A stretch of 64,000 bases of DNA from Arthrobacter sp. KBS0702 (GTDB lineage Bacteria; Actinomycetota; Actinomycetes; Actinomycetales; Micrococcaceae). The notes under the pieces were generated by a model, which made no database searches, was not told the DNA's origin, and saw only the letters and a list, made by a program, of their open reading frames with translations. The DNA lies in assembly GCF_005937985.2 (NCBI RefSeq), contig NZ_CP042172.1, forward strand, positions 682,001 to 746,000. Direction: 5' to 3'. The number at the start of each line of letters is the position of its first letter. The first letter of the stretch is position 1. The translations under genes were made by a program, and so were the position numbers. Positions 56,031-64,000 of the stretch are shown here, piece after piece.

Positions 56031-56300
56031 ATGGGCATGCTCATTTCCCGGGCCCGGCAGCGATGGGCATGCTCGCTCCTCGCCGCAGCGGATGGACATG
56101 CCCGTTCCCCGAGCCTGGCACGGCTGGACATGCTCACGCCTTGCAGGACCGGACGGGCATGCTCAATCCTTGCCGCGGCCGATGAACATGGCCATTCCCC
56201 AGGAGCAGTACGGATGGACATGCTCATCCGTCAGCCCTAAGCGTGGACACAATGGCAATATGTCCACGCCTGCGCCCAGAGGATGGGCATGTCCGTCGGG
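56031..56300. repeat. CATG-centred repeat array B, period about 30 bp
   Basis: Cores of the form TGG(G/A)CATG(C/T)(T/C)C(A/G) have CATG at 56036, 56068, 56097, 56129, 56158, 56187, 56219 and 56288. Spacings are 32, 29, 32, 29, 29, 32 and then 69 bp. In the long step, TGGACAC (56244) and TGTCCAC (56261) form a split palindrome. Spacers are similar but not identical, often TTCCCCG-N-GCC. The array fills the gap before pcrA. Confidence 0.8.
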
Positions 56301-56354
56301 GTGGGAGAGCTGCGGAACGTGCTGTCAGTGGCACCGCCTAGACTTGTTAACACC

Positions 56355-58877
56355 ATGGATATGTTGTTTGACCCCTATGCCGACGGACCCTTCCAAGCTG
56401 CACCGAAGGCGGCCGCGGCCGCCAAAGCGTCCGGAAACCCGGGGGCTGGCAGCGGCATGCCGGGCCTGACGGCCGCGCCCATGTTCGGGTCCCAAGGTGG
56501 AAACGGCGGGGGTCACGACGACGGCGACCGCCCCCGGCTCCCGAACGCGGACGAGCTGCTGCAGGGGCTCAACCCGCAGCAGGAAGAAGCTGTCAAGCAC
56601 GCCGGCGGTGCCCTGCTGATTGTGGCTGGCGCCGGCTCCGGCAAGACCCGGGTGCTCAGCAACCGCATCGCCTACCTGATCGCCACCCGCCGGGCCCACC
56701 ACGGCGAGATCCTGGCCATCACCTTCACCAACAAGGCCGCGGCGGAAATGCGCGAGCGGATCGAACTCCTGGTCGGCGGCCGTGCCAAGACCATGTGGAT
56801 CTCGACCTTCCACTCCTCCTGCGTGCGCATTCTGCGGCGCGAGGCGGCCAACGTCGGCCTGAACTCCAACTTCTCGATCTACGACTCGGCCGATTCGCTC
56901 CGGCTCATCACGCTGGTGGCCAAGAACCTCGACCTGGACCCCAAGCGCTTCGCCCCCAAGGCCATCCAGCACAAGATCTCGGCCCTGAAAAACGAGCTCA
57001 TCGACGCCGACAGCTACGCCTCCAGCGCCAACTACACCGACCCCTTTGAACAGGCCGTCGCCGAAGTGTTCAAGGGCTACACCCAGCGTCTGCGGCAGGC
57101 CAACGCGATGGACTTCGATGACCTGATCGCCGAAACCGTCTACATGTTCCGGGCGTTCCCGGCGCTCGCCGACTCGTACCGTCGGCGCTTCCGGCACGTG
57201 CTCGTGGACGAGTACCAGGACACCAACCACGCCCAGTACGCCCTGGTCCGCGAGATCGTCGGCGAGGGTCCCGGCGCCGCCGAACTCACGGTCGTCGGCG
57301 ACTCGGACCAGTCCATCTACGCGTTCCGCGGCGCCGACATCCGCAACATCGTGGAGTTCGAGAAGGACTACCCGGACGCCCGGACCATCAAGCTCGAGCA
57401 GAACTACCGCTCCACCCAGACCATCCTCAGCGCCGCCAACTCGGTGATTTCCCGCAACCCCAACCGGCCGGAGAAACGGCTCTGGACCGCCGAGGGCGAC
57501 GGCGAGAAAATCGTTGGCTACGTCGGCGAGAACGAGCACGACGAGGCGCAGTTCATCGCCAAGGAAATCGACCGGCTGCAGGACGAGGGCAACCTCCGTC
57601 CCGGCGACGTCGCGATTTTCTACCGCACCAACGCCCAGTCCCGGTCCATCGAGGACGTGCTGGTCCGTGTTGGGCTGCCCTACAAGGTGGTGGGCGGCAC
57701 CCGCTTCTACGAGCGCAAGGAAATCAAGGACGCACTCGCCTACCTGCGCGTGCTGGTCAACCCGGACGACGACGTCAACCTGCGCCGCATCCTCAACGAA
57801 CCCAAGCGCGGCATCGGCGACCGGGCCGAGGGGGCCGTGGCGTCCTTGGCGCAGCGCGACCGCACCTCCTTTATGGCTGCCGCCCGCCGCGCCGACGAAG
57901 CGCCCGGCATGGCCACCCGCTCCGTGAACGCCGTGTTGGGCTTCGTGAAGCTCCTCGACGACCTGGCCGAGGTGGCCGCCGGCTCCGGCGCGGCCGCGGC
58001 CCTGGAAGCCGTCCTGGAACAGACCGGCTACCTCGCCACCCTGCGCTCCAGCACCGACCCGCAGGACGAATCCCGGGTCGAAAACCTCGCCGAACTCGTC
58101 GCCGTCGTCCGCGAATACGAGCGGGACAACCCGGAGGGCTCGCTCGGCGCGTTCCTGGAGCAGGTCTCGCTGGTGGCCGACGCCGACCAGATCCCGGACG
58201 CCCCCGGAGCAGATATCGACGCCGCCGTCGCCGAAGCCAAGCGGCTCGGCGTCGTCACCCTGATGACGCTGCACACCGCCAAGGGCCTCGAGTTCCCGGT
58301 GGTGTTCCTGACCGGCATGGAGCACGGGCTGTTCCCGCACCAGCGTTCGGCCACCGACCCGAAGGAACTGGCGGAGGAACGCAGGCTCGCCTACGTGGGA
58401 CTCACCCGGGCCCGGAAACGGCTGTACCTAACCCGGTCCGAGGTCCGCAGTATGTGGGGTCAGAGCCAGTACAACCCGGCGAGCCAGTTCATCGAGGAAA
58501 TCCCGGCCGAGCTGGTGGAGTGGAAGCGCGAAGGATCCACGCGTCAGGCCAGCAGCTGGGGGAGCGGCGGATCGATCGGTTCCAGCCGCTACGGCGGATC
58601 CTTCTGGGGAGCCGGCACCGCCCGCGGCACCGGGGCGGACTCCTCGGCGGGCTTCAACGCCGACGTCCCGGCCGCGATCGCCAAGAACCGGGTCCAGCCG
58701 CAGAAGGAAGTCGTCGCCGTCAGCGTCGGAGACAAGGTCAACCACACCAGCTTCGGCAACGGCACCGTACTGGCCGTCGAGGGGGCGGGGGACAAGACGG
58801 TAGCGAAGGTGAAGTTCGGCGTCGGCGAGAAGCGGCTCCTGCTGCGGTACGCCCCGCTCACCAAGATCGACGCCTAG
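56355..58877 (+). CDS. pcrA: UvrD/PcrA-type DNA helicase
   Basis: 840 residues. A disordered N-terminus (1-65) precedes the SF1A core. The Q-motif is LNPQQEEAVKH, motif I is VAGAGSGKTRVL, Ia is FTNKAAAEMRERI and II is VDEYQDTN. III is GDSDQSIYAFRGAD, IV is QNYRST, V is TLHTAKGLEFPVVF and VI is RRLAYVGLTRARKRL. The C-terminal Tudor-like tail (VSVGDKVNHTSFGNGTV) is the RNA-polymerase-binding part. ATG 56355 is preferred, because a longer frame would enter the repeat array. TAGACT at 56339-56344 suggests a near-leaderless message. It unwinds DNA in repair and conflict resolution. Confidence 0.95.
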   Translation: MDMLFDPYADGPFQAAPKAAAAAKASGNPGAGSGMPGLTAAPMFGSQGGNGGGHDDGDRPRLPNADELLQGLNPQQEEAVKHAGGALLIVAGAGSGKTRVLSNRIAYLIATRRAHHGEILAITFTNKAAAEMRERIELLVGGRAKTMWISTFHSSCVRILRREAANVGLNSNFSIYDSADSLRLITLVAKNLDLDPKRFAPKAIQHKISALKNELIDADSYASSANYTDPFEQAVAEVFKGYTQRLRQANAMDFDDLIAETVYMFRAFPALADSYRRRFRHVLVDEYQDTNHAQYALVREIVGEGPGAAELTVVGDSDQSIYAFRGADIRNIVEFEKDYPDARTIKLEQNYRSTQTILSAANSVISRNPNRPEKRLWTAEGDGEKIVGYVGENEHDEAQFIAKEIDRLQDEGNLRPGDVAIFYRTNAQSRSIEDVLVRVGLPYKVVGGTRFYERKEIKDALAYLRVLVNPDDDVNLRRILNEPKRGIGDRAEGAVASLAQRDRTSFMAAARRADEAPGMATRSVNAVLGFVKLLDDLAEVAAGSGAAAALEAVLEQTGYLATLRSSTDPQDESRVENLAELVAVVREYERDNPEGSLGAFLEQVSLVADADQIPDAPGADIDAAVAEAKRLGVVTLMTLHTAKGLEFPVVFLTGMEHGLFPHQRSATDPKELAEERRLAYVGLTRARKRLYLTRSEVRSMWGQSQYNPASQFIEEIPAELVEWKREGSTRQASSWGSGGSIGSSRYGGSFWGAGTARGTGADSSAGFNADVPAAIAKNRVQPQKEVVAVSVGDKVNHTSFGNGTVLAVEGAGDKTVAKVKFGVGEKRLLLRYAPLTKIDA

Positions 58878-58932
58878 GCGGGCGACGACGGGCCCGCGGA
58901 CCAGCCCGCCCACCGAGGGCCAGGCAGGCATA

Positions 58933-59411
58933 ATGCGGGGCGGCCACATCAACCTGCCCTACGAACAGAACGGGTTCTCTCGGCCAGCGGGAACAGCAAG
59001 TTCGCGACCGTGCCGGTGGCCCACTGCGAGCTTGCGACCTACCCGAAGCCTGACGCCCGGGACATCCGGGACGACTGCGGCGGGACGGGCCTGGGCTATC
59101 TTGGCGGCACAGCCCTGCTGACCCCGGACCGGGCCGTCTACGGCGAGTGCCGTTCCGGCGTCACAGAACAGGAAGCCGAATTCGGACCCAAGGGCAGCCG
59201 CAGCGGGGCGATCTCGCAGCTTCCCGTCCTCGAGGACGGGAAGAACGTCGAGCGCAACGGCCTGCGCTGCTCCGCATACAACGGCGGCGTCGCCTGCGGA
59301 AACATCTCTGCCGGCGTCGCCTTCTTCATTGCGCGCGACCGTTACGAGCTGATCTCGCCGGCCGCCAAGACGGCTTCCCCGGCACCGTCGGAGGCCTCAA
59401 AAACCCCGTAA
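58933..59411 (+). pseudogene. Remnant of a secreted DUF6636-like protein
   Basis: From 59010 an open frame gives 133 residues with a DUF6636-like tail (GLRCSAYNGGVACGNISAGVAFFIARDRYELI) and paired cysteines. Its upstream part continues in the same frame as LSASGNSKFATVPVAHCEL. The likely earlier residues (LPYEQNGFS) are in a different frame starting at 58933, so a frameshift seems to separate them. No signal peptide or credible start remains. The C-terminal half is otherwise undamaged. Confidence 0.55.
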
Positions 59412-59636
59412 TCTAGCGGTTTTTCTACGCTCAATAGAATAGTGTCCTTACTCACATAACCGGTAGTCTGGGTCGGGCTGGTCCAAAGGAAGGACTAGAG
59501 TTCGAAAGAGGAGCATTGCGCCGTGTGGCTCGTTTCCAAGCTTGTCGCAGGGTGCGTTTATTCCGCAGCCCGGTAACCGCGAGTACGTGGGGTCCGGCTG
59601 TACAGAAACTACTTCGACGTAGAAGGACACTAAACC

Positions 59637-60806
59637 GTGGACCTGTTTGAATATCAGGCGCGCGATATGTTCGAGGCGCACGGTGTACCCGTGCTTGCTG
59701 GCATCGTGGCGCACACCCCTGAAGAAGCAAAGGCAGCTGCCGAGAAGATCGGCGGCGTAACTGTCGTCAAGGCACAGGTTAAGGTCGGTGGCCGCGGCAA
59801 GGCTGGCGGCGTTAAGGTCGCCAAGACTGCCGATGAGGCACTCGAGCACGCCACCAATATCCTCGGCATGGACATCAAGGGCCACACCGTCAACAAGGTG
59901 ATGATTGCCCAGGGTGCCGACATCGCCGAGGAATACTACTTCTCCGTCCTGCTGGACCGGGCCAACCGCAACTACCTGGCCATGTGCTCGGTTGAAGGCG
60001 GCATGGAAATCGAGCAGCTCGCCGTCGAACGTCCGGAAGCCCTCGCCAAGATCGCGATCGACCCCGCCGTCGGCATCGACCAGGCCAAGGCTGACGAGAT
60101 CGTCGCCGCCGCCGGCTTCGCTGAGGAACTGCGCGGCAAGGTCGCCGCCGTCATCCTCAAGCTCTGGGACGTTTTCAAGAAGGAAGATGCCACCCTCGTG
60201 GAGGTCAACCCGCTGGTCAAGACCGGCGCCGGCGACATTGTCGCCCTGGACGGCAAGGTCTCGCTCGACGAGAACGCCGACTTCCGCCACCCGAAGCACT
60301 CCGCCCTTGAAGACAAGGACGCTGCGGACCCGCTCGAGGCCAAGGCCAAGGCGCAGGACCTCAACTACGTCAAGCTTGACGGCTCCGTGGGCATCATCGG
60401 TAACGGTGCCGGCCTGGTCATGTCCACGCTCGACGTCGTCGCCTACGCCGGCGAAAACCACGGCAACGTCAAGCCCGCCAACTTCCTGGACATCGGCGGT
60501 GGAGCTTCCGCCGAGGTCATGGCAGCAGGCCTCGACGTCATCCTGGGCGACGAGCAGGTCAAGTCCGTCTTCGTCAACGTCTTCGGCGGCATCACCGCGT
60601 GTGACGCTGTCGCCAAGGGCATCGTCGGCGCACTGGCCGAGCTGGGCCACTCCGCGAACAAGCCGCTGGTCGTCCGCCTCGACGGCAACAACGTCGAGGA
60701 AGGCCGCCGCATCCTGGCCGAGGCCAACCACCCGCTGGTTACCCTGGCCGCCACCATGGACGAGGGCGCCGACAAGGCTGCCGAGCTCGCCAACGCAGCG
60801 AAGTAA
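59637..60806 (+). CDS. sucC: Succinate-CoA ligase (ADP-forming), beta subunit
   Basis: 389 residues. It works with SucD to convert succinyl-CoA to succinate with formation of ATP in the TCA cycle. [35 protein letters not shown] (nucleotide-binding), EVNPLV and [18 protein letters not shown] are intact. GTG 59637 has AAGGA upstream. sucD follows after 12 bp. The 225-bp gap upstream (59412-59636) should hold the promoter; nothing else is seen there. Confidence 0.96.
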   Translation: MDLFEYQARDMFEAHGVPVLAGIVAHTPEEAKAAAEKIGGVTVVKAQVKVGGRGKAGGVKVAKTADEALEHATNILGMDIKGHTVNKVMIAQGADIAEEYYFSVLLDRANRNYLAMCSVEGGMEIEQLAVERPEALAKIAIDPAVGIDQAKADEIVAAAGFAEELRGKVAAVILKLWDVFKKEDATLVEVNPLVKTGAGDIVALDGKVSLDENADFRHPKHSALEDKDAADPLEAKAKAQDLNYVKLDGSVGIIGNGAGLVMSTLDVVAYAGENHGNVKPANFLDIGGGASAEVMAAGLDVILGDEQVKSVFVNVFGGITACDAVAKGIVGALAELGHSANKPLVVRLDGNNVEEGRRILAEANHPLVTLAATMDEGADKAAELANAAK

Positions 60807-60818
60807 AGGGACCCGACT

Positions 60819-61721
60819 ATGTCTATTTATCTGAACAAGGACTCCAAGGTCATCGTCCAGGGCATCACCGGCGGCGAAGGCACCAAGCACACCGCGCTGA
60901 TGCTCAAGGCCGGCACCAACATTGTCGGCGGCGTCAACGCCCGCAAGGCCGGCACCACCGTCCTGCACGGCGATAACGAAATCACCGTCTTCGGCACCGT
61001 CAAGGAAGCCATGGCCGAAACCGGCGCCGACGTCTCCATCGTCTTCGTCCCGCCGGCCTTCACCAAGGACGCCGTCGTCGAAGCCATCGAGGCCGGCATC
61101 GGCCTCGTCGTCGTCATCACCGAAGGCGTGCCGGTCCAGGATTCCGCCGAGTTCTGGGCACTGGCCCAGTCCAAGGTCGACGCCGACGGCAAGCAGGTCA
61201 CCCGCATCATCGGGCCGAACTGCCCCGGCATCATCACCCCGGGCGAGGCCCTCGTGGGCATCACCCCGGCCAACATCACAGGCAAGGGCCCCATCGGCCT
61301 GGTCTCCAAGTCGGGCACCCTGACCTACCAGATGATGTACGAACTGCGCGACCTGGGCTTCTCGACCGCCATCGGCATCGGCGGCGACCCGGTCATCGGC
61401 ACCACCCACATCGACGCCCTCGAAGCCTTCGAGGCTGACCCCGAGACCAAGGCGATCGTGATGATCGGCGAAATCGGCGGCGACGCCGAAGAGCGCGCGG
61501 CCGACTACATCAAGGCCCACGTCACCAAGCCGGTCGTCGGCTACGTCGCCGGCTTCACCGCCCCGGAAGGCAAGACCATGGGCCACGCCGGTGCCATCGT
61601 CTCCGGTTCCGCGGGCACCGCCCAGGCCAAGAAGGAAGCCCTCGAGGCTGCCGGCGTCAAGGTCGGCAAGACGCCGTCCGAGACCGCCAAGCTGCTGCGC
61701 GAAGTCTTCGCGGCGCTCTAG
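60819..61721 (+). CDS. sucD: Succinate-CoA ligase, alpha subunit
   Basis: 300 residues. The CoA-binding Rossmann part begins [25 protein letters not shown]. The phospho-histidine is H256 in [29 protein letters not shown] and SKSGTLTYQ are family signatures. ATG 60819 follows AAAGGGA. It completes the sucCD operon, which ends in a strong terminator. Confidence 0.96.
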   Translation: MSIYLNKDSKVIVQGITGGEGTKHTALMLKAGTNIVGGVNARKAGTTVLHGDNEITVFGTVKEAMAETGADVSIVFVPPAFTKDAVVEAIEAGIGLVVVITEGVPVQDSAEFWALAQSKVDADGKQVTRIIGPNCPGIITPGEALVGITPANITGKGPIGLVSKSGTLTYQMMYELRDLGFSTAIGIGGDPVIGTTHIDALEAFEADPETKAIVMIGEIGGDAEERAADYIKAHVTKPVVGYVAGFTAPEGKTMGHAGAIVSGSAGTAQAKKEALEAAGVKVGKTPSETAKLLREVFAAL

Positions 61722-61737
61722 GCTTCACCGCTCCAAG

Positions 61738-61807
61738 CAACGCGGGGTCACTTCCGGCCCGTCCCACACCCTGGGATGGGCTCGAAGTGACCCCGCGTTG
61801 TTTCTTT
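61738..61807 (+). terminator. Terminator of sucCD
   Basis: CAACGCGGGGTCACTTC (61738-61754) pairs exactly with 61784-61800 over 17 bp. A second inner stem (GCCCGTCCCA with TGGGATGGGC) lies inside, and the hairpin is followed by TTTCTTT. Confidence 0.92.
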
Positions 61808-61824
61808 AAGCTCCCGACGGCGCG

Positions 61825-62307
61825 TCAGACCGTCGCACCGGCCAGCAATTCCTCGAGCCGCTCGTAGGCTTCGGTCAATCCGCCTTCCATGCCGGACTGG
61901 GCCATGCCGTCGCGCGCCTCCATGCTGGGGTAGACAGCGTGCGCGATCAGCCGGGTGCGGCCCCCGCCGAGGTCCACGAAGGTCATGGACTCGATGCTGA
62001 CCACGTCCGGGTAGCCGCCGTATTCGAAGGTCTGGATGGCTAAGTCGTTCTCCCGGACGGTGTGGAAGACGCCGCTGAACAGGTGGGCGACGCCGTCGGG
62101 CCCGGTGTGCGTGTAGCGGTAGCTGCCGCCGGTGCGGAAGTCGTAGTGGTCCACATCCATGGTGAGCCGCCGCGGGCCGAGCCACCGGGCGACGAGTTCG
62201 GGTTCCTTGTGGGCCCGGAATACTTCGGCCACGGGGAAGTCGAACTCCCGCTCGAAGTCGATGAAGGGCAGGCCTTCCGGAACCGTGAGTTTCAGGGCGT
62301 TGCTCAT
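61825..62307 (-). CDS. SRPBCC (AHSA1-like) domain protein
   Basis: 160 residues. The fold is a single START/Bet v1-like domain: FEREFDFPVAEVFRAHKEPELVARWLGP at the N-terminus, GGSYRYTHTGPDG and FVDLGGGRTRLIAHAVYPS in the sheet, and a long C-terminal helix with GMEGGLTEAYERLEELL. Such proteins bind small hydrophobic ligands. ATG (complement 62305-62307) overlaps the ArsR-type gene stop by 4 nt. ArsR plus SRPBCC is a common coupled pair in bacteria. Confidence 0.9.
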   Translation of the reverse strand: MSNALKLTVPEGLPFIDFEREFDFPVAEVFRAHKEPELVARWLGPRRLTMDVDHYDFRTGGSYRYTHTGPDGVAHLFSGVFHTVRENDLAIQTFEYGGYPDVVSIESMTFVDLGGGRTRLIAHAVYPSMEARDGMAQSGMEGGLTEAYERLEELLAGATV

Positions 62308-62663
62308 GATGAGTCCTTTGCCTGGGTGCCGCGTGCAGCGGCCTGGGATTGGAGCACGGCGTCGAGGGTGCGGAACTGCCCTTCGCGGACCAGCCGGTAC
62401 TGGTCGATCCATGCGGTGAGGGCCTCCAGCCGTGCGGGGTTCAAGTGGACGGGCCGGCGCTGGGCGTCCCGCGTGCGCGTGACGAGTCCTGCCTGCTCGA
62501 GGACCTGGATGTGCTTCGAAACCGCCTGCTTGGTGATCGCGAAGGGTTCCGCCAATTCGTTGACCGTGGCCGGTCCCCGGCTGAGCCGGGCGATGATGCG
62601 GCGGCGGACCGGATCGGCCAGCGCCAGGAAGGCGGTGTCGAGGCGTTCGTCGTCGTCAGCCAT
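62304..62663 (-). CDS. ArsR-family HTH regulator
   Basis: 119 residues. The winged HTH covers about 8-85 with FLALADPVRRRIIARLSRGPATVNELAEPF and ITKQAVSKHIQVLEQAGLVTR. The metal-binding ELCVCD motif of ArsR/SmtB proteins is absent, so it is probably not metal-responsive. It is translationally coupled to the SRPBCC gene. A set of palindromic sites lies 39-83 bp upstream of its start. Confidence 0.92.
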   Translation of the reverse strand: MADDDERLDTAFLALADPVRRRIIARLSRGPATVNELAEPFAITKQAVSKHIQVLEQAGLVTRTRDAQRRPVHLNPARLEALTAWIDQYRLVREGQFRTLDAVLQSQAAARGTQAKDSS

Positions 62664-62701
62664 GTGGTCAAGTCCCGATGTGTGTAGCTGTCACCAGCAT
62701 C

Positions 62702-62746
62702 GGTTGATCAGTCGATTGCTGTAATCAACTGATACGTTGATCAACC
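62702..62746. promoter_or_regulatory. Palindromic operator region upstream of the ArsR-type gene
   Basis: GGTTGATCA at 62702 and TGATCAACC ending at 62746 form a 9-bp inverted repeat. Inside, ATCAGT-c-GATT pairs with AATC-a-ACTGAT, and GTTGATCAAC (62736-62745) is itself a perfect palindrome. Autoregulation by the ArsR-type protein is the simplest reading. Confidence 0.6.
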
Positions 62747-62808
62747 TGCTGGTTGTTTAACGGTACGTCCGTCTCTGTGAGCTGGCAAGAGGTCCGCCGG
62801 CAGGGGGC

Positions 62809-63258
62809 TTAGACTCCTGCGTGCAGCCGGGGGAGCGCGTCCACCAGTGGCGCCAACTCCGGAACCTCCTGGGCCTGGGCGAGGGCGCGCTCCAGGGTGA
62901 CGTCATGGACCGGCCGGGCCTGCTCGAGCAAGGCGATGCCGCTGGGCGTGAGCTCGGTGTAGATCCCCCGCCGGTCATCCGCGCAGAGGATCCTGGTCAG
63001 CAGCCCGCGTTCCTCCAGGCGGTTCACCAGCCGCGTGGTGGCGCTCGCACTCAGTGCGGTGGCCCGGGCAAGCTGCTGCATCCGCATATGCCAACCGTCC
63101 TGCCGGCTCAGCGCGTCCAGCACGGTGTACTCGACCACCGAGAGCTGCGCCTCCGCCTGCAGGGAGCGCTCCAGCTCAGCCTCGATCAGCCCGTGCAGCG
63201 CCGCGAGGGTCCGCCAGCCTTGCGCCCGGACCTCGACGGCGTCGTCCTTGATGCCCAT
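62809..63258 (-). CDS. MarR-family transcriptional regulator
   Basis: 149 residues. The winged helix has LSVVEYTVLDALSRQDGWHMRMQQLARATALSASATTRLVNRLEERGLLTR and the wing CADDRRGIYTELTPSGIALL. N- and C-terminal helices form the dimer interface. It is divergent from an MFS exporter with repeated GTTGC/GCAAC half-sites between, the usual layout of MarR-controlled efflux. The ligand is unknown. Confidence 0.93.
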   Translation of the reverse strand: MGIKDDAVEVRAQGWRTLAALHGLIEAELERSLQAEAQLSVVEYTVLDALSRQDGWHMRMQQLARATALSASATTRLVNRLEERGLLTRILCADDRRGIYTELTPSGIALLEQARPVHDVTLERALAQAQEVPELAPLVDALPRLHAGV

Positions 63259-63324
63259 CAGTTGTGCTCCTTCCAGCCGGTGAGTTCACGTTCCGGCAAA
63301 CGGGGACGCGAGCCCATAAAAGTA

Positions 63325-63376
63325 GTTGCTTGCGCGCTATAGTTGCGTGTGCAACAATAAATAACGCGTCTGCAAC
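63325..63376. promoter_or_regulatory. Probable MarR operator cluster
   Basis: GTTGC at 63325 and 63342, and GCAAC at 63351 and 63372, form nested inverted repeats. The central GTTGC-GTGT-GCAAC (63342-63355) is perfect. TATAGT at 63338-63343, a possible -10 box for the exporter, overlaps the central site. Confidence 0.6.
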
Positions 63377-63427
63377 TAATAGCTTACGCTTCGCACATCC
63401 TCCCGTACAGATTTTGAAGGAGCCCCC

Positions 63428-64000
63428 ATGCCCATCGGCCTGATAGCACTCGCCCTCGGCGGGCTCGGAATCGGACTCACCGAGTTCGTCATCATGGGTC
63501 TGCTGCCCCAGGTGGCCGCAGACTTCCACGTCACCGAAGCCACAGCTGGCTGGCTGATCTCCGGCTACGCGCTCGCCGTCGTCGTCGGGGCGCTGCTCCT
63601 GACCGCCGCGGTGACGCGCTTTGAGCGCAAGCCGGTGCTTGCGGTGCTGATGGTGCTGTTCATCGCCGGCAACCTCGTCTCCGCGACCGCCCCCGACTAC
63701 GCCCTGATGATGGTTGGCCGGATCATCGCCGCCCTCGCCCACGGTGCGTTCTTCGGCATCGGCGCCGTGGTGGCCGCCAGCATGGTCGCCCCCACCAAAA
63801 AGGCCGGCGCCATCGCCATCATGTTCACCGGGTTGACCGCGGCCAACGTCCTGGGCGTTCCGTTCGGCACCATGCTCGGCCAGGCCGCCGGGTGGCGCTC
63901 CACGTTCTGGGCCATCACCGGCATCGGCGTGCTCGCACTGGTCGGCATTTTGGCCCTGGTGCCCAAAACCGGTGCAGGCGACTCGGCACCCGGTTCTGCC
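63428..64000 (+). CDS. MFS transporter, DHA1/AraJ-like (partial, runs off window end)
   Basis: 191 residues are visible, and the 3' part lies beyond the window. LALGGLGIGLTEFVIMGLLPQVAADF is the hallmark first helix of the AraJ/sugar-efflux-like DHA1 group. TAGWLISGYALAVVVGALLL and GRIIAALAHGAFFGIGAVVAA are further helices. About six helices are visible. ATG 63428 has AAGGAG about 5 nt upstream. The divergent MarR gene and shared operators point to regulated drug or sugar efflux. Confidence 0.9.
   Translation, partial: MPIGLIALALGGLGIGLTEFVIMGLLPQVAADFHVTEATAGWLISGYALAVVVGALLLTAAVTRFERKPVLAVLMVLFIAGNLVSATAPDYALMMVGRIIAALAHGAFFGIGAVVAASMVAPTKKAGAIAIMFTGLTAANVLGVPFGTMLGQAAGWRSTFWAITGIGVLALVGILALVPKTGAGDSAPGSA

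Noticed and set aside
56031..56240. Protein-coding gene across the CATG array
   Set aside because: A plus-strand frame is open, but its Met/Leu/Ala repeats simply follow the DNA repeat. It has no ribosome site or conserved content.
56031..56300. CRISPR array
   Set aside because: Repeats are short and degenerate, spacers resemble one another, the period is about 30 bp in total, and no cas genes are present.
56325..58340. Minus-strand open frame opposite pcrA
   Set aside because: Antisense to all seven helicase motifs, with no start signal or family.

Overview
The window reads as a chromosomal segment of a high-GC actinobacterium of the Micrococcaceae, most likely Arthrobacter or Pseudarthrobacter. 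The evidence is very strong G/C third-position bias, an IdeR-type iron repressor, an XPB-type helicase paired with its actinobacterial partner, DUF3263, DUF3027 and DUF6457 proteins, an orphan groEL ending in a GGM tail behind CIRCE operators, and c-di-AMP riboswitches in front of secreted cell-wall hydrolases. Genus is inferred from gene content only. Almost every long open frame on the strand opposite a gene is a GC-driven shadow and has been left out.

Layout. 1-1377: partial MFS drug exporter and divergent TetR regulator around a perfect palindromic operator. 1446-9547: glycine catabolism (CRP-like site, tandem glycine riboswitch, gcvP, gcvT, two unusual hairpins, gcvH, glyA, sdaA), converting glycine to serine and then pyruvate. 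9551-14939: tspO, a FemX-like ligase, a ThrE-like exporter, a siderophore-interacting protein, ung and a DUF3263 protein. 15031-20911: a LytR_C protein, a cold-shock protein overlapping an orphan solute-binding lipoprotein, groEL with two CIRCE sites, an RNase HI fusion and a lone WXG100 protein. 21081-31477: a TrcRS-like two-component system, the XPB helicase pair, a CspB-like protein with DUF3027, an MFS exporter and serC. 31774-34967: ideR, then two consecutive c-di-AMP riboswitch units driving an M23 peptidase and a NlpC/P60-type protein. 35200-42242: an HNH endonuclease, molybdenum-cofactor genes (mobA-like, DUF6457, moeA, fdhD) and a GH38 alpha-mannosidase. 42456-48484: a compact operon of a regulator with two HTH units and two paralogous seven-helix membrane proteins, divergent from an ABC-F and ABC-exporter operon with a suggestive leader. 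48481-52653: a DUF6314-NUDIX fusion, tRNA-Arg(CCU), DUF998, and a small-ORF/STAS/GGDEF-EAL operon. 52782-56300: a tiny secreted peptide gene divergent from a TPR protein, a membrane protein, an IMPase-family enzyme, and two arrays of CATG-centred repeats. 56355-64000: pcrA/uvrD, a broken DUF6636-like gene, sucCD, an ArsR/SRPBCC pair, MarR and a partial MFS exporter.

The best candidates for something undescribed are: (i) the 49-residue secreted peptide encoded head-to-head with an HTH-less TPR protein, an arrangement that resembles Rap/Phr-type peptide signalling; (ii) the CATG repeat arrays with a spacing of about 30 bp (three helical turns); (iii) the two inverted copies of a 36-bp core, each enclosed by a different long stem, between gcvT and gcvH; (iv) the regulator plus twin seven-helix membrane protein operon; and (v) the leader ORF and hairpin ahead of the ABC-F gene. 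Two short genes found by hand (52782-52931 and 33968-34123) encode fewer than 60 residues.
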